Below the pieces are notes generated by a model. The model saw nothing but the letters and a program-made list of their open reading frames with translations. It was not told where the DNA came from and made no database searches. Of a stretch of 64,000 nucleotides of DNA, positions 51,717-60,864 are shown in pieces (positions within the stretch are counted from its first letter, which is position 1; each line of letters begins with the position of its first letter). The position numbers were made by a program, and so were the translations under genes. The DNA comes from Bacteroidetes bacterium UBA4416. GTDB taxonomy: Bacteria; Bacteroidota; Bacteroidia; B-17B0; Aurantibacillaceae. The stretch spans positions 1-64,000 of the forward strand of contig DGQK01000051.1 of NCBI GenBank assembly GCA_002390745.1, in the 5' to 3' direction.

Positions 51717-51829
51717 TGTATTAAAAGTAGTAAAATAACCGGGATAATAATAAACGTGTAAAACAGGAATAAAGTATGTTGCCTCCGAGATGCTATTTGT
51801 CACGAAGCGTGAAACCTGCTTTTATTCCC

Positions 51830-52492
51830 TTAATCAAAGGAAATTTCCTTGTTGTAAAGCTTTGCCGCCTGCCGGATCTTGCGGTTCTTAACGGATTTAT
51901 AGATCATGGCCGTGATCTCGGAAGCTACCAGGAGGCTTACGCCGGTAAGCACAAAATTGCGAAGCATAGGCTTGTCGTTAGGGCCATAGTAGCGCCTGAT
52001 ACCCAGGTAGGAGCTGCCCAGGAAGAGCACCGGCCCGGCAATGGTAAAGCCGATCTGCGCATTGCGCTTGCCTTCTGCATCGAGCAGCAGCAGGTTGAGC
52101 TCATCACTGTTGACCTGGGGATCGCGCTTCAGCATCATCTTAAAGGCCTCGCGGTGGGTAATGTCGCGGTTGTCGTAGCTGATGTGGTTATCGTCGATGA
52201 TAAACCGGCCAGGACTGTAACCGTTGACCGGCGCCGTGGTCTTTTTGGCGATCTGAAAGCGCGATTCCGTTTTGCCGTTCTCATACACAATGCGCTCCAC
52301 CCTTGAGTTGGCCACCTTATGGATAATGCCGTCGGGGTTGAAGTACATTTTGTACGACACCTCGGTCGAGGAGATCTCAAGCACACGTACCAGCAGTGTT
52401 TCGGAGTCTTTGATGAAGAGGCTGTCCTGGGCCGAAAGGCTGCATGAGTAGAAAAGGCCGGAAAAAAACAGTATGCGTAATATCTTATTCAT
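51830..52492 (-). CDS. Envelope protein of the trio, member B
   Basis: A 220-residue paralogue. Signal peptide with AQ cleavage (FFSGLFYSCSLSAQ), then the degenerate beta domain (LVRVLEISSTEVSYKMYFNP; VERIVYENG). Two helices follow (GFTIAGPVLFLGSSYLGI; FVLTGVSLLVASEITAMIY) and a basic end KIRQAAKLYNKEIS. Its start overlaps the stop of member C by 8 bp, so they are co-translated. Confidence 0.72.
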   Translation of the reverse strand: MNKILRILFFSGLFYSCSLSAQDSLFIKDSETLLVRVLEISSTEVSYKMYFNPDGIIHKVANSRVERIVYENGKTESRFQIAKKTTAPVNGYSPGRFIIDDNHISYDNRDITHREAFKMMLKRDPQVNSDELNLLLLDAEGKRNAQIGFTIAGPVLFLGSSYLGIRRYYGPNDKPMLRNFVLTGVSLLVASEITAMIYKSVKNRKIRQAAKLYNKEISFD

Positions 52493-53141
52493 TGTAGAGG
52501 TTCACAAATTCTTTGCGCTTGTCCCTGAGCCTGATGTTATACACGATAGATACGGAGCCCAGCGCCACTGCCAGGCCGCCGAGGATGGCCGGTGGCGTAT
52601 AAAATGCAGGCTCGCTTCTGTTGGAAAGCGCATAGGATAAAGCATACAGGAAGGTGCCGCCGATGGCCAGCCCGCCGCATACGATGGCGCCGGTGCGGGT
52701 GCCATCCTGCGCGTTCTTGTGTTGACTGATATCGCGGGCCAGTCCCATGAGCGTTTGTTGGCGGTTCGCATTGGGATGGCTGAGAGCCAGCTCCTTCAGG
52801 GTCCGGTAATTTTTTTTGGCAGTCCGGTAATCTATTTTTTCATGGTAGCTTAGGCCTTCGGGAGCCTGTAGGACAGGGCTCTGCACCGACTCCTGCACCG
52901 GTGCTGCCGGGGGTTGAAACGTTTCGGAAACGCCGTTCTTATAAACTACCCGGTCTACATCGGCTTTGCTGATGACATAGTCGGGGCCATCGCTCATGCC
53001 TTCGCGTTTGTAGCGGATCTCCGAAGGTGAAATTTCTTTGAGCAAAACCGGGGTCCGGAGCCCGTTCTTATACACGATGGTATCCTGGGCGTTTAGGCGG
53101 CACAGGCCAGTCAGGAAAACGATGAAGTAGAAGGCTTTCAT
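52485..53141 (-). CDS. Envelope protein of the trio, member C
   Basis: A 218-residue paralogue. Signal peptide (FYFIVFLTGLCRLNAQ), beta domain (TIVYKNGLRTPVLLKEIS; DGPDYVISKADVDRVVYKNG), a Pro/Gln linker, two helices (AIVCGGLAIGGTFLYALSY; AILGGLAVALGSVSIVY) and the basic end RKEFVNLYNE. 16 bp after the aminotransferase gene. Function unknown. Confidence 0.72.
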   Translation of the reverse strand: MKAFYFIVFLTGLCRLNAQDTIVYKNGLRTPVLLKEISPSEIRYKREGMSDGPDYVISKADVDRVVYKNGVSETFQPPAAPVQESVQSPVLQAPEGLSYHEKIDYRTAKKNYRTLKELALSHPNANRQQTLMGLARDISQHKNAQDGTRTGAIVCGGLAIGGTFLYALSYALSNRSEPAFYTPPAILGGLAVALGSVSIVYNIRLRDKRKEFVNLYNE

Positions 53142-53157
53142 GGCATCAGGGAATATC

Positions 53158-54300
53158 CTACAAGGTACAGATTATTTCGGCTGCCTGCCGGAGGGTTTCT
53201 TCTTTTTTGGCAAAACAAAAGCGGAGAAGCTGCTGCTGACGCTGGTCGCTGTAGAACACCGAGAGCGGAATGGCAGCCAGGCCTTTTTCTTTGGTGAGGC
53301 GGATGGCCAGATCCGTATCGGCTTCGCCGGAGATTGCCTGGTAGTTGAGCAGCTGGAAATAGGTGCCGGTGCAAGGCTCGATGCCGAAGCGGGAGCCGCT
53401 GATAAGCCCGCGGAAATAATCGCGTTTGGCCTGGTAAAATGCATGAAGGTCTTTATAGTGGTTTTCGTTTTTGAGGTATTCGGACAGGGCCATCTGAAAC
53501 GGATGGTTGACGCAGAACACAAGGTACTGATGCACTTTGCGAAACTCTGCCATGAGCTCCTTCGGAGCGGCCACATAGCCGATCTTCCAGCCCGTGGCAT
53601 GCACCGTTTTGCCGAAAGAAGAAACGATGAAAGACTGTGAGGCAAGGCTCTTGTAGCGGGCTACGCTCTCGTGGCGGGCGCCGTCGAAAACCATGTGTTC
53701 GTACACCTCGTCGCTCAGTACGATGATGTTCCTGTCGCGTACCAGCCTCTCCAGCTCCAGGAGATCGTTTGCCGAAAGCGTGGTGCCGCTGGGGTTGTGG
53801 GGCGAATTGATGATGATCATGCGGGTGCGCTCAGTGATAGCAGCCTTTACGCTTTCCCAGTCGATGGTAAAGCCCGGATACCTAAGGGCAATCGGTTTAG
53901 GGATGCCGCCGTGCACCTGGATAGCGGGAGTATAGCAATCGTAGGCCGGTTCAAAGGTGATCACCTCATCGCCTTTGCTGATGAAGGCGGCAATGGCCGT
54001 GTAAATGCCCTGGGTAGCGCCGGCGGTAACCGTGATCTCGGTGTCGGCATTGTAAATTGCGCCATAGCAGCTTTGCAGCAGCATGCCGATCTGCTCACGC
54101 AGAGGCTGCACGCCGGGCATGGGTGCATACTGGTTGAATGCCGAAGCCGTATGTGCCCGGGCCAGCTCCATGAGCAGCGGGTCGGCTTCAAAATCGGGGA
54201 AGCCCTGGGAGAGATTGATAGCCTTGTACTCGCGGGCCAGTCCGCTCATCACGCTGAAGATGGTGGTGCCGACGCTGGGCAGTTTGCTGCTGATGTGCAT
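53158..54300 (-). CDS. PLP aminotransferase (methionine/glutamine transaminase type)
   Basis: A 380-residue class I fold-type I enzyme. PLP Lys231 in SSFGKTVHATGWKIGY, Asp197/Tyr200 in LSDEVYEH, NPSG at 169-172 and the substrate-binding Arg near the C-terminus (LLRFCFAKKEE). It resembles YbdL/KAT, which transaminate methionine, aromatic amino acids or glutamine with keto-acids. Start ATG 54300 (MHISSKLP). Together with the omega-amidase this could recycle keto-acids of sulfur amino acids. Confidence 0.9.
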   Translation of the reverse strand: MHISSKLPSVGTTIFSVMSGLAREYKAINLSQGFPDFEADPLLMELARAHTASAFNQYAPMPGVQPLREQIGMLLQSCYGAIYNADTEITVTAGATQGIYTAIAAFISKGDEVITFEPAYDCYTPAIQVHGGIPKPIALRYPGFTIDWESVKAAITERTRMIIINSPHNPSGTTLSANDLLELERLVRDRNIIVLSDEVYEHMVFDGARHESVARYKSLASQSFIVSSFGKTVHATGWKIGYVAAPKELMAEFRKVHQYLVFCVNHPFQMALSEYLKNENHYKDLHAFYQAKRDYFRGLISGSRFGIEPCTGTYFQLLNYQAISGEADTDLAIRLTKEKGLAAIPLSVFYSDQRQQQLLRFCFAKKEETLRQAAEIICTL

Positions 54301-54475
54301 CTTAAGATAATTTTCACTAAAATACACTTAGCGGAGAATAAAGCAAAATATAGGAAACAGATAGTGATGGGTCCGGGCATTGACACTACCGAAGGCCTAT
54401 AGTCATCAACCCTCTCCAATCCTTTGATAACACGGAAAGCTTGTTTAAAAAAGGACGTCAATAAAGAAGCTAAGC

Positions 54476-55060
54476 CTAAAGGTTAATGTTGAAGCCGATC
54501 TGTACAATAGGATTTGTGTAAGGCGAGAGGGGCGTTTGGTTGGCGTTGTAGAAGATCATGGCTACAAAGCTTGCCTTTTCGGTAAACAATTGCCTGTAGC
54601 CTCCGCCAATGAGCAGGTTATGCACCCAGGCCCTTTCGTTTGCAATGGGCGAGGTAAAGTCAGGCACGCTGAGTCTGTCCCATTGAGCCTGTGCAAAAAA
54701 GTTTTCGGTGATCATGTAGCGGCCAAAAAAATTGCTGCCGTATACAGTTGAGGTGTATTTATAGCCGCCATAATTCTCGCTGTAGTAGTTATAGGTGCCG
54801 CCGGCGCCGAAAGACAGCTTTTTGGTGGCGCTGATAGCTACAAAAGGAGATACATTGATGTAGGTGGTGCTTCCGAGCCAGGCACCGGCGCTGGCGCCAA
54901 AATAAAGCCTGTCCTTAAATTCCGGAAAATCGGAGGGAGCAGGGTTATTGTTGAGTGGCTGCTGCGAAGGATAAGGATTGGTATATGGCACCTCCTGCGC
55001 TGCCGAGAAAAGCGGCGATGCAAGGTAAAATAACATGAGGAGGGCCTTCAGTGATTTCAT
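54476..55060 (-). CDS. Outer-membrane beta-barrel protein
   Basis: A 194-residue protein with a signal peptide ending SAAQ. The mature part shows a Pro-rich N-terminus, then amphipathic strands (FGASAGAWLGSTTYINVSPF; FGAGGTYNYYSENYGGYKYT) and a final strand IVQIGFNINL. Likely an 8-stranded small barrel. It overlaps the DUF4834 gene by 1 bp. Confidence 0.75.
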   Translation of the reverse strand: MKSLKALLMLFYLASPLFSAAQEVPYTNPYPSQQPLNNNPAPSDFPEFKDRLYFGASAGAWLGSTTYINVSPFVAISATKKLSFGAGGTYNYYSENYGGYKYTSTVYGSNFFGRYMITENFFAQAQWDRLSVPDFTSPIANERAWVHNLLIGGGYRQLFTEKASFVAMIFYNANQTPLSPYTNPIVQIGFNINL

Positions 55061-55314
55061 TACTTGATCTCTTCGTAATCCACGTATTCGCCATCGCCCG
55101 GTTTGAAATGCGACTTGTGAGTACCCTGCGTGGAGTCCAGTTTTACTTCGCCCTCTTTACGCTGGCTTTGCTGATTATTGTAATAGGACGTATTTCCCTG
55201 CCGGTTTTGTTGGTTATTGACACGTTGTGTCTGCATTTTCGAAACCCCTTTAAAGGCATCGTAAATCTTCCACACTAACCAAACGAGGATGACGGTCCAG
55301 ATAATATCGCGCAC
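55060..55314 (-). CDS. DUF4834 small membrane protein
   Basis: An 84-residue protein. N-terminal membrane helix (IIWTVILVWLVWKIYDAF), a polar, Gln/Asn-rich middle and the conserved C-terminal GEYVDYEEIK. DUF4834 occurs only in Bacteroidota, to my knowledge. Translationally coupled to the barrel gene. Confidence 0.85.
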   Translation of the reverse strand: MRDIIWTVILVWLVWKIYDAFKGVSKMQTQRVNNQQNRQGNTSYYNNQQSQRKEGEVKLDSTQGTHKSHFKPGDGEYVDYEEIK

Positions 55315-55390
55315 AGTTTTTTGTTTTTATTGATACAAAATTACGCTATTTCAGGCAAAGCACGGGAGTCTTAACATAAATTGATAAAAC

Positions 55391-55422
55391 AAAAAACCCT
55401 CACGTGTAGCGTGAGGGTTTTT
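55391..55422. terminator. Terminator of the PorE-like gene
   Basis: AAAAACCCTCACG-TGTAG-CGTGAGGGTTTTT, 13-bp stem, T-runs on both strands, 19 bp beyond the stop. Confidence 0.85.
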
Positions 55423-55440
55423 AATCTATAATCAGAAAAA

Positions 55441-57564
55441 TTATTTGGCATCAGGCGCCGTTTCAATGTCTTCTGAGTTCTCTTCACCGGATACCTGTGG
55501 TTTATAGACAGGCTTGTCGGATTTAGGAGCATTCGGATCCTGGTAATCCCAGTTCACGATACGGAATACTGTACGACGGTTTTTCTGGTGCAGGGCGTCT
55601 TTTTCTTCTTTTGTTTTCGCCTTCGCGATCATGGCATCCGTTACGAGTAATTTTTTCTCACCCCAGCCTTTGTAAGTTAAACGGGCAGCAGGGATTTTTT
55701 TCTCGTTGATGAGGTAGTCCACGCAGGTTTTAGCACGGGCTTCAGATAATTTCTGGTTGGCAGCATCCGAACCGCGACTATCCGTGTGAGATTGCAGCTC
55801 GATCACAATCGTAGGGTTGTCAACCAGGGTATGGTATAAGAAGTCCAGGGAATCCTTAGAGTTCAGGGGCTTGTGCGTATCATTCGATTTGTCGGTTCCT
55901 GTAGGATCGATCAAGAGGTCTGCTTTACCCAAAGCGTATAATACCGCAGGGAAACGGATCTCTGCTTTTACAGGCTGTAAGGCAAAGTCTTTCACAAAAT
56001 CCTTGGATTCATTCTCACCTACTGTGCTGAACTTGCCCATATCTTTGGAAGACAGGAAGCCCAGTTTGAATGATTGAGATACCGTGTTTTTGTCGGTTGC
56101 TACAGTTACCTCATAAGAAGTATTCTCTTTTAATTTGAACGTGTATTTACCGTCAGCGCTGGTTTTGAATTCGAACATGTCGCCGTTGGATCCTTTTAAG
56201 TGGATCAATGCATTTTGCACAGGCTCATTGTTTTCAGTACTTACTACGGTACCGTTCAGGTTGAATACCAGTGGAGGTAATACGAATGACCAGATATCAT
56301 CACCGCCTTTTCCGCCTTCGCGGTTAGAAGATAAATAGCCTTTTACTTTTTTGCCTTCGAAAATGATACCGAAATCATCAGCAGGTGAGTTCATCGGATA
56401 TTTCAGGTTTTCAGGAGCTTTGGTGAATTTACCGCTGGCATCTTTCTCCGCTTTGAAAATATCCAAGCCACCCATTCCTAAGTGAGTGTTGGAAGAGAAG
56501 TATAAGGTTTTGTCGTCTTCGGAAATGAAAGGGAAGCCTTCGTTACCGGCGGTATTGATGCTTGGTCCGGCATTGATCGGCTGGCCCCATGTTTTACCTT
56601 TTTTGTCATAAACACTGTACCAGATATCGGTACCGCCGTAGCCGCCCGGTAGTTTTGTATCGAAATAGAGGGTATTACCGTCAGCAGATAAAGCAGGGTG
56701 ACGGAAAGGGATCGTATCGATGTTGAATGGCAACAGTTCAGGCTCAGCCCAGGACGGACCTTGTTTTTTGCAAACATAAAGCTGGCATTTCAGCTGTTTT
56801 CCTTTAGCTTCAGGGCAGCGGGTCATGATCATCACGTCCCCTTTTTTAGAAACATAAGCAGCGCCTTCGTTCATTTTAGAAGCGATGGTCGTTGCCAGGA
56901 TCACCGGTGTGCTCCATTTGCCGTTTTTGTCGAGTTTGGTTTCGTATAAATCAGAGTGGTTTTGCCCGTTGGTAACATCAATGCCACCGGTAGAGCCCTG
57001 ACGGGTAGAGGTGAAGATCAGGGTGTTGAATTTTTTATCAGCGTAAGCAGGGCTGAAATCACCTTCTTTGGAGTTAATCAGCGCCATGTTTTCCACTTTC
57101 ATACGTGTTTCAGGCGTATTTTTAGCGTCTTTCCACTGTTTTGCCAGTTCGCAGGATTTTACACCGGATTCCCCGCGCGGATCGGAAGGCATTTCTTTTT
57201 TATAGTTATTGTATTCTACGATCGCTTCCTCGTATTTACCCTGAGCTTTTAAGGCATCAGCCAGCTTCAGGTAAACAACAGGATCCGGGTATTTGGCTTT
57301 GATGGCTTTCGTATAGTAAGTCTCAGCACCTTTCAGGTCGTTGATCTCCTGGTAAGAACTTCCTGTTTTGAACAGGATCTTGGTTTTAGTAGCAGCTTTT
57401 TTCTCTTTCACATAAGCCTGCTTGTACAGCTCAATTGCATTAAAGTACTGGTGATTGTTATAAGCAAGGTCGGCGTCTTTTAAAAAGTTCTTCTGCGCGC
57501 TTACCGAAAATGCTAATGCAATAACGGCTGTAGTAGTTAGTGCTAGTTTTTTTAAGTTCTTCAT
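55441..57564 (-). CDS. TPR-PD40-CRD-OmpA protein (PorE-like)
   Basis: A 707-residue envelope protein. Signal peptide 1-24 (LTTTAVIALAFSVSAQ), TPR 27-135, WD40-like PD40 blades ~165-430 (GDDIWSF, GGTDIWYS, GGLDIFKA), a carboxypeptidase-regulatory domain ~436-530 (LNGTVVSTENNEPVQNALIH) and an OmpA_C peptidoglycan-binding domain ~575-680 (SHTDSRGSDAANQKLSEARA). This order is that of PorE, which anchors the type IX secretion machinery to peptidoglycan. No other T9SS gene is in the window, so the role is inferred. Confidence 0.88.
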   Translation of the reverse strand: MKNLKKLALTTTAVIALAFSVSAQKNFLKDADLAYNNHQYFNAIELYKQAYVKEKKAATKTKILFKTGSSYQEINDLKGAETYYTKAIKAKYPDPVVYLKLADALKAQGKYEEAIVEYNNYKKEMPSDPRGESGVKSCELAKQWKDAKNTPETRMKVENMALINSKEGDFSPAYADKKFNTLIFTSTRQGSTGGIDVTNGQNHSDLYETKLDKNGKWSTPVILATTIASKMNEGAAYVSKKGDVMIMTRCPEAKGKQLKCQLYVCKKQGPSWAEPELLPFNIDTIPFRHPALSADGNTLYFDTKLPGGYGGTDIWYSVYDKKGKTWGQPINAGPSINTAGNEGFPFISEDDKTLYFSSNTHLGMGGLDIFKAEKDASGKFTKAPENLKYPMNSPADDFGIIFEGKKVKGYLSSNREGGKGGDDIWSFVLPPLVFNLNGTVVSTENNEPVQNALIHLKGSNGDMFEFKTSADGKYTFKLKENTSYEVTVATDKNTVSQSFKLGFLSSKDMGKFSTVGENESKDFVKDFALQPVKAEIRFPAVLYALGKADLLIDPTGTDKSNDTHKPLNSKDSLDFLYHTLVDNPTIVIELQSHTDSRGSDAANQKLSEARAKTCVDYLINEKKIPAARLTYKGWGEKKLLVTDAMIAKAKTKEEKDALHQKNRRTVFRIVNWDYQDPNAPKSDKPVYKPQVSGEENSEDIETAPDAK

Positions 57565-57587
57565 AGTGATTTAAACTTTGTAAGTCG

Positions 57588-57617
57588 CTAATTTATATAT
57601 TTTTTTAAAAAATCAAA
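57588..57617 (-). promoter_or_regulatory. Promoter of the PorE-like gene
   Basis: On the - strand TTTG (57614-57617), 18 bp, then TAAATTAG (57588-57595), one base off TAnnTTTG; 23 nt before the ATG. Confidence 0.4.
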
Positions 57618-57733
57618 AATTTTAAACAACTTTTTAACCATTTTGGTCTAAAGATTAAAATCAGATCAGATGTTCCGAAAATGGCTTTTGGTCATGACTT
57701 ATTCCCGATATAGCTTCAAAACGCTCAAAATAA

Positions 57734-57768
57734 AAAATCGCCCTGTGGTGTTCCGCAGAGCGATTTGA
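57734..57768 (-). terminator. Hairpin downstream of glutamine synthetase
   Basis: AAATCGC-C-CTGTGG / CCGCAG-A-GCGATTT stem with one mismatch, 14 bp after the stop. Confidence 0.6.
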
Positions 57769-57781
57769 GCATCGGTAGAAA

Positions 57782-59977
57782 CTATCTCAGATAGAGCATT
57801 TCCCTGTATTTTGGCAGAGGCCAGGTGGCATCGTCCACAATATTCTCGAGTTTATCCACGTTATAGCGGATCGTTTCGAAGAAAGGCTTCACCTTGTCGC
57901 AGTAGGCATGCGCTTGTTTTTTCGCCGTATCCAGGTTATTGGCCCTTTTGCGCTCTTCCGTCATGTCGTCGGCTGCCTTTTTAATAACGGAAACCCGCTC
58001 GCTGATCTCTTTGATGAGCCCGATCTGCGTATCCGCCGCTTTTTTGAAGTCCGCAGGCGATAAGATATTTTTCAGGCCGCTCACGTTGTCTACCAGCACC
58101 TTCTGGTAAGCCAGAGCCGACGGGATGATCTGGTTATCTACCACATCGGCAATGATGCGCGACTCGATCTGTATCTTTTTGGTATAGGTTTCCAGGCTGA
58201 TCTCGTAGCGAGCTTCCTGCTCCCTGTGGCTCAGAATGCCCAGGCTCTCAAAGAGGGAAAGCGTGGATTTTGACACCATCGCATCCAGTGCGCCCGGCGT
58301 GGTCGGAATATTGTTGAGCCCGCGCTTTTTCGCTTCGGCTTTCCAGGCATCGCCATAGCCATTGCCCTCAAAACGGATCTTTTTACTTTCGGAAATGTAT
58401 TTTTTCAGGACCTGGAAAATGGCCTCGTCCTTATCCATTTTTTTGTCCATCAGCGCGTCCACATCTTTCTTGAACACCATCAGCTGTTGCGCCATGATGG
58501 AGTTGAGCACCGTCATGGGCCAGCCGCAGTTGGCCGAAGAGCCTACCGCGCGAAACTCGAACTTATTGCCCGTAAAGGCAAAGGGAGAGGTACGGTTGCG
58601 GTCGGTGTTGTCGAGGAGGATATCCGGAATCTTTCCGATGTTAAGTTTTAACGCTGTTTTTTCTTCAGGGCTCATCTTGCCGCTGTGTACGGCTTTCTCT
58701 ACCTCGTCCAGTACTTTCGACAATTGCTCGCCGAGGAATACCGACATGATGGCCGGCGGCGCTTCGTTGGCACCCAGGCGGTGATCGTTGTTGGCAGAGG
58801 CAATGGAGGCACGCATCAAATCCGCATGCTCGTATACGGCCTTCACCGTATTCACAAAAAAGGTCAGGAACTGCAAATTGGTTTTCGGTGTTTTGCCCGG
58901 CGACAGTAAGTTCTTGCCGGTATCCGTGGCCAGGCTCCAGTTGTTGTGCTTGCCGCTTCCGTTTACGCCTGCATAAGGCTTTTCGTGCAACAGCACGCGG
59001 AAGTTGTGGCGGATGGCCACCTTCTCCATCACATCCATCAACAGGAGGTTATGGTCTACCGCCAGATTCGTTTCTTCATATACAGGGGCGCATTCAAATT
59101 GCGCAGGAGCTACCTCATTGTGGCGGGTACGCACCGGAATCCCCAGTAAGTGCGATTCGTATTCGAAGTCGCGCATAAAGGCAGCTACCCTCTCCGGAAT
59201 AGAGCCCCAGTAGTGGTCTTCGAGCTGCTGGCCTTTGGCAGGCGCATGTCCGAAGAGTGTACGGCCCGTTTGCTGCAGGTCGTAGCGGATATTATACAAT
59301 GCGGAGTCAATTAAAAAATACTCCTGCTCCCAGCCCAGGGTGGCAATCACCTTGTTCACATTTTTGTCGAAATAGCTCTGGCACACATCGGTCGCCGCTT
59401 TGTCGAGTGCATGCAGGGATTTTAATAACGGTGTTTTGAAATCGAGGGATTCGCCGGTATAAGAGATGAAGATCGTTGGGATGCAAAGCGTTTCGCCCCA
59501 GATAAAGGCAGGGGAGGTTGGGTCCCAGGCCGTGTAGCCGCGGGCTTCAAAGGTATTGCGGATTCCGCCGTTCGGGAAAGAAGAGGCATCGGGCTCCTGT
59601 TGTACAAGGGCGTTGCCGCTGAAACGCTCAATGGCGCGGCCACCTTCGATCGGCTCAAAGAAACCGTCGTGTTTTTCGGCTGTAGCACCGGATAAAGGCT
59701 GGAACCAGTGCGTGTAGTGTGTCACACCGTGGCTTTGCGCCCAGGCTTTCATGCAGGCCGCTACCTGGTCGGCAATCTTACGGTCCACAGTGGTGCCCTG
59801 GTTCATCGATTGCTGGATGCTCTGGAACGCTTCCTCCGACAGGAACTCACGCATGGCATCCTGGCCGAATACTTTCGATCCGTAATACTGGGATACCTGG
59901 CGGTTCTTGTTTTTAGTAAATTCAACAGGCGTGCGCCTGGTTACTTCCTGCATGGCTAAAAAACGTCGTGTGGTCAT
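57782..59977 (-). CDS. glnN: Type III glutamine synthetase
   Basis: A 731-residue GSIII (the type common in Bacteroidota) that makes glutamine from glutamate, ammonia and ATP. N-terminal beta-grasp-like part (SKVFGQDAMREFLSEEAF), catalytic domain with GWEQEYFLID, HNEVAPAQFECAPVYEETN, NNDHRLGANEAPPAIMSVFL and NRTSPFAFTGNKFEFRAVGS. The ATG at 59977 (MTTRRFLAMQEV) matches typical GSIII starts and length. It has a good -33/-7 promoter. Confidence 0.95.
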   Translation of the reverse strand: MTTRRFLAMQEVTRRTPVEFTKNKNRQVSQYYGSKVFGQDAMREFLSEEAFQSIQQSMNQGTTVDRKIADQVAACMKAWAQSHGVTHYTHWFQPLSGATAEKHDGFFEPIEGGRAIERFSGNALVQQEPDASSFPNGGIRNTFEARGYTAWDPTSPAFIWGETLCIPTIFISYTGESLDFKTPLLKSLHALDKAATDVCQSYFDKNVNKVIATLGWEQEYFLIDSALYNIRYDLQQTGRTLFGHAPAKGQQLEDHYWGSIPERVAAFMRDFEYESHLLGIPVRTRHNEVAPAQFECAPVYEETNLAVDHNLLLMDVMEKVAIRHNFRVLLHEKPYAGVNGSGKHNNWSLATDTGKNLLSPGKTPKTNLQFLTFFVNTVKAVYEHADLMRASIASANNDHRLGANEAPPAIMSVFLGEQLSKVLDEVEKAVHSGKMSPEEKTALKLNIGKIPDILLDNTDRNRTSPFAFTGNKFEFRAVGSSANCGWPMTVLNSIMAQQLMVFKKDVDALMDKKMDKDEAIFQVLKKYISESKKIRFEGNGYGDAWKAEAKKRGLNNIPTTPGALDAMVSKSTLSLFESLGILSHREQEARYEISLETYTKKIQIESRIIADVVDNQIIPSALAYQKVLVDNVSGLKNILSPADFKKAADTQIGLIKEISERVSVIKKAADDMTEERKRANNLDTAKKQAHAYCDKVKPFFETIRYNVDKLENIVDDATWPLPKYREMLYLR

Positions 59978-60027
59978 GTGTTGGCTTGTATTTTTAATGG
60001 TGAAGGGTGAAAAAATCAATTATTTGG

Positions 60028-60058
60028 CAAAAGTAGATCAAAAAAAGGGGGGGTGCAA
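60028..60058 (-). promoter_or_regulatory. Promoter of glnN
   Basis: On the - strand TTG (60056-60058), 20 bp spacer, TACTTTTG (60028-60035) which matches TAnnTTTG exactly; 50 nt upstream of the ATG. Confidence 0.65.
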
Positions 60059-60211
60059 GAAAAAAAGTTAAGTTTTTTGGGAATAGGTGCCTAAAAAGGG
60101 GTACTGAAGTTAAATTTTTTCTAGTTTGTAAAAAAACAGGGTGGTTGGAAAGTGATCTGGCAGGATAAGCATTCTCTTTGAAAAGTCTTATATTAGATTC
60201 TCTTACCAGTT

Positions 60212-60805
60212 ATGAAATACTTACCGTTTTTGTTACTCGTCGCGTTGATTGCCTGTAAAAAAGACAGGAAACCGGATTCTATTCCCGATAAAATCGTTTA
60301 TACAGATATTAAAGATGATACGCTGAAAAATGTAAGTGGGCGGGATACGGTAATAGGGCGCGTACTAGATGTCAATTCGGATCAGATCGCAGATCTGAGT
60401 ATTAGTTTGAACACCTATTTATGTCCATATCAGGGAACACCTAGTGGGGGGCCATGCACAGCGCATTTTACTAAGGTGGTTATTTCGGGAGGAAATATCA
60501 ACAAGACGTGTTGCATATCGTCTTCAAACGGGACTCCCCAAATTAAATTTTTTTCAAAGGGACAGGAACTATCACAAAGTTCCGGAAATTATCAGACATC
60601 GCTTAATTATTTGTATAGTAACGACGGTAGGTGGTTTTATTATGACTTTTCAGGAGAGGCCTACATCGGATTTTGCCTTCAGAATAATTGTTATGGATGG
60701 ATCCGGTTTGAAGGTTTTGGAGCTGGTTCGTCAACAGTAATTATTAAAGAGTATGCGGTAAATATGACAGCTGGTAATCCAATTATTACCGGGCAAATAG
60801 AGTAA
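60212..60805 (+). CDS. Secreted lipoprotein, unknown
   Basis: A 197-residue lipoprotein (lipobox LIAC, Cys15, then KKDRK). The mature part has several Cys (CPYQ, PCTAHF, TCCIS, CLQNNC) and beta-strand-rich aromatic segments (DGRWFYYDFSGEAYIGFC), ending VNMTAGNPIITGQIE. Unrecognised. Base composition is more AT-rich than neighbouring genes. Confidence 0.65.
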   Translation: MKYLPFLLLVALIACKKDRKPDSIPDKIVYTDIKDDTLKNVSGRDTVIGRVLDVNSDQIADLSISLNTYLCPYQGTPSGGPCTAHFTKVVISGGNINKTCCISSSNGTPQIKFFSKGQELSQSSGNYQTSLNYLYSNDGRWFYYDFSGEAYIGFCLQNNCYGWIRFEGFGAGSSTVIIKEYAVNMTAGNPIITGQIE

Positions 60806-60864
60806 TCCACGCTTTATGAATATTTAAAGAAGCGAAAGAGAGGATTTTTCTTATTTTTACCCAG

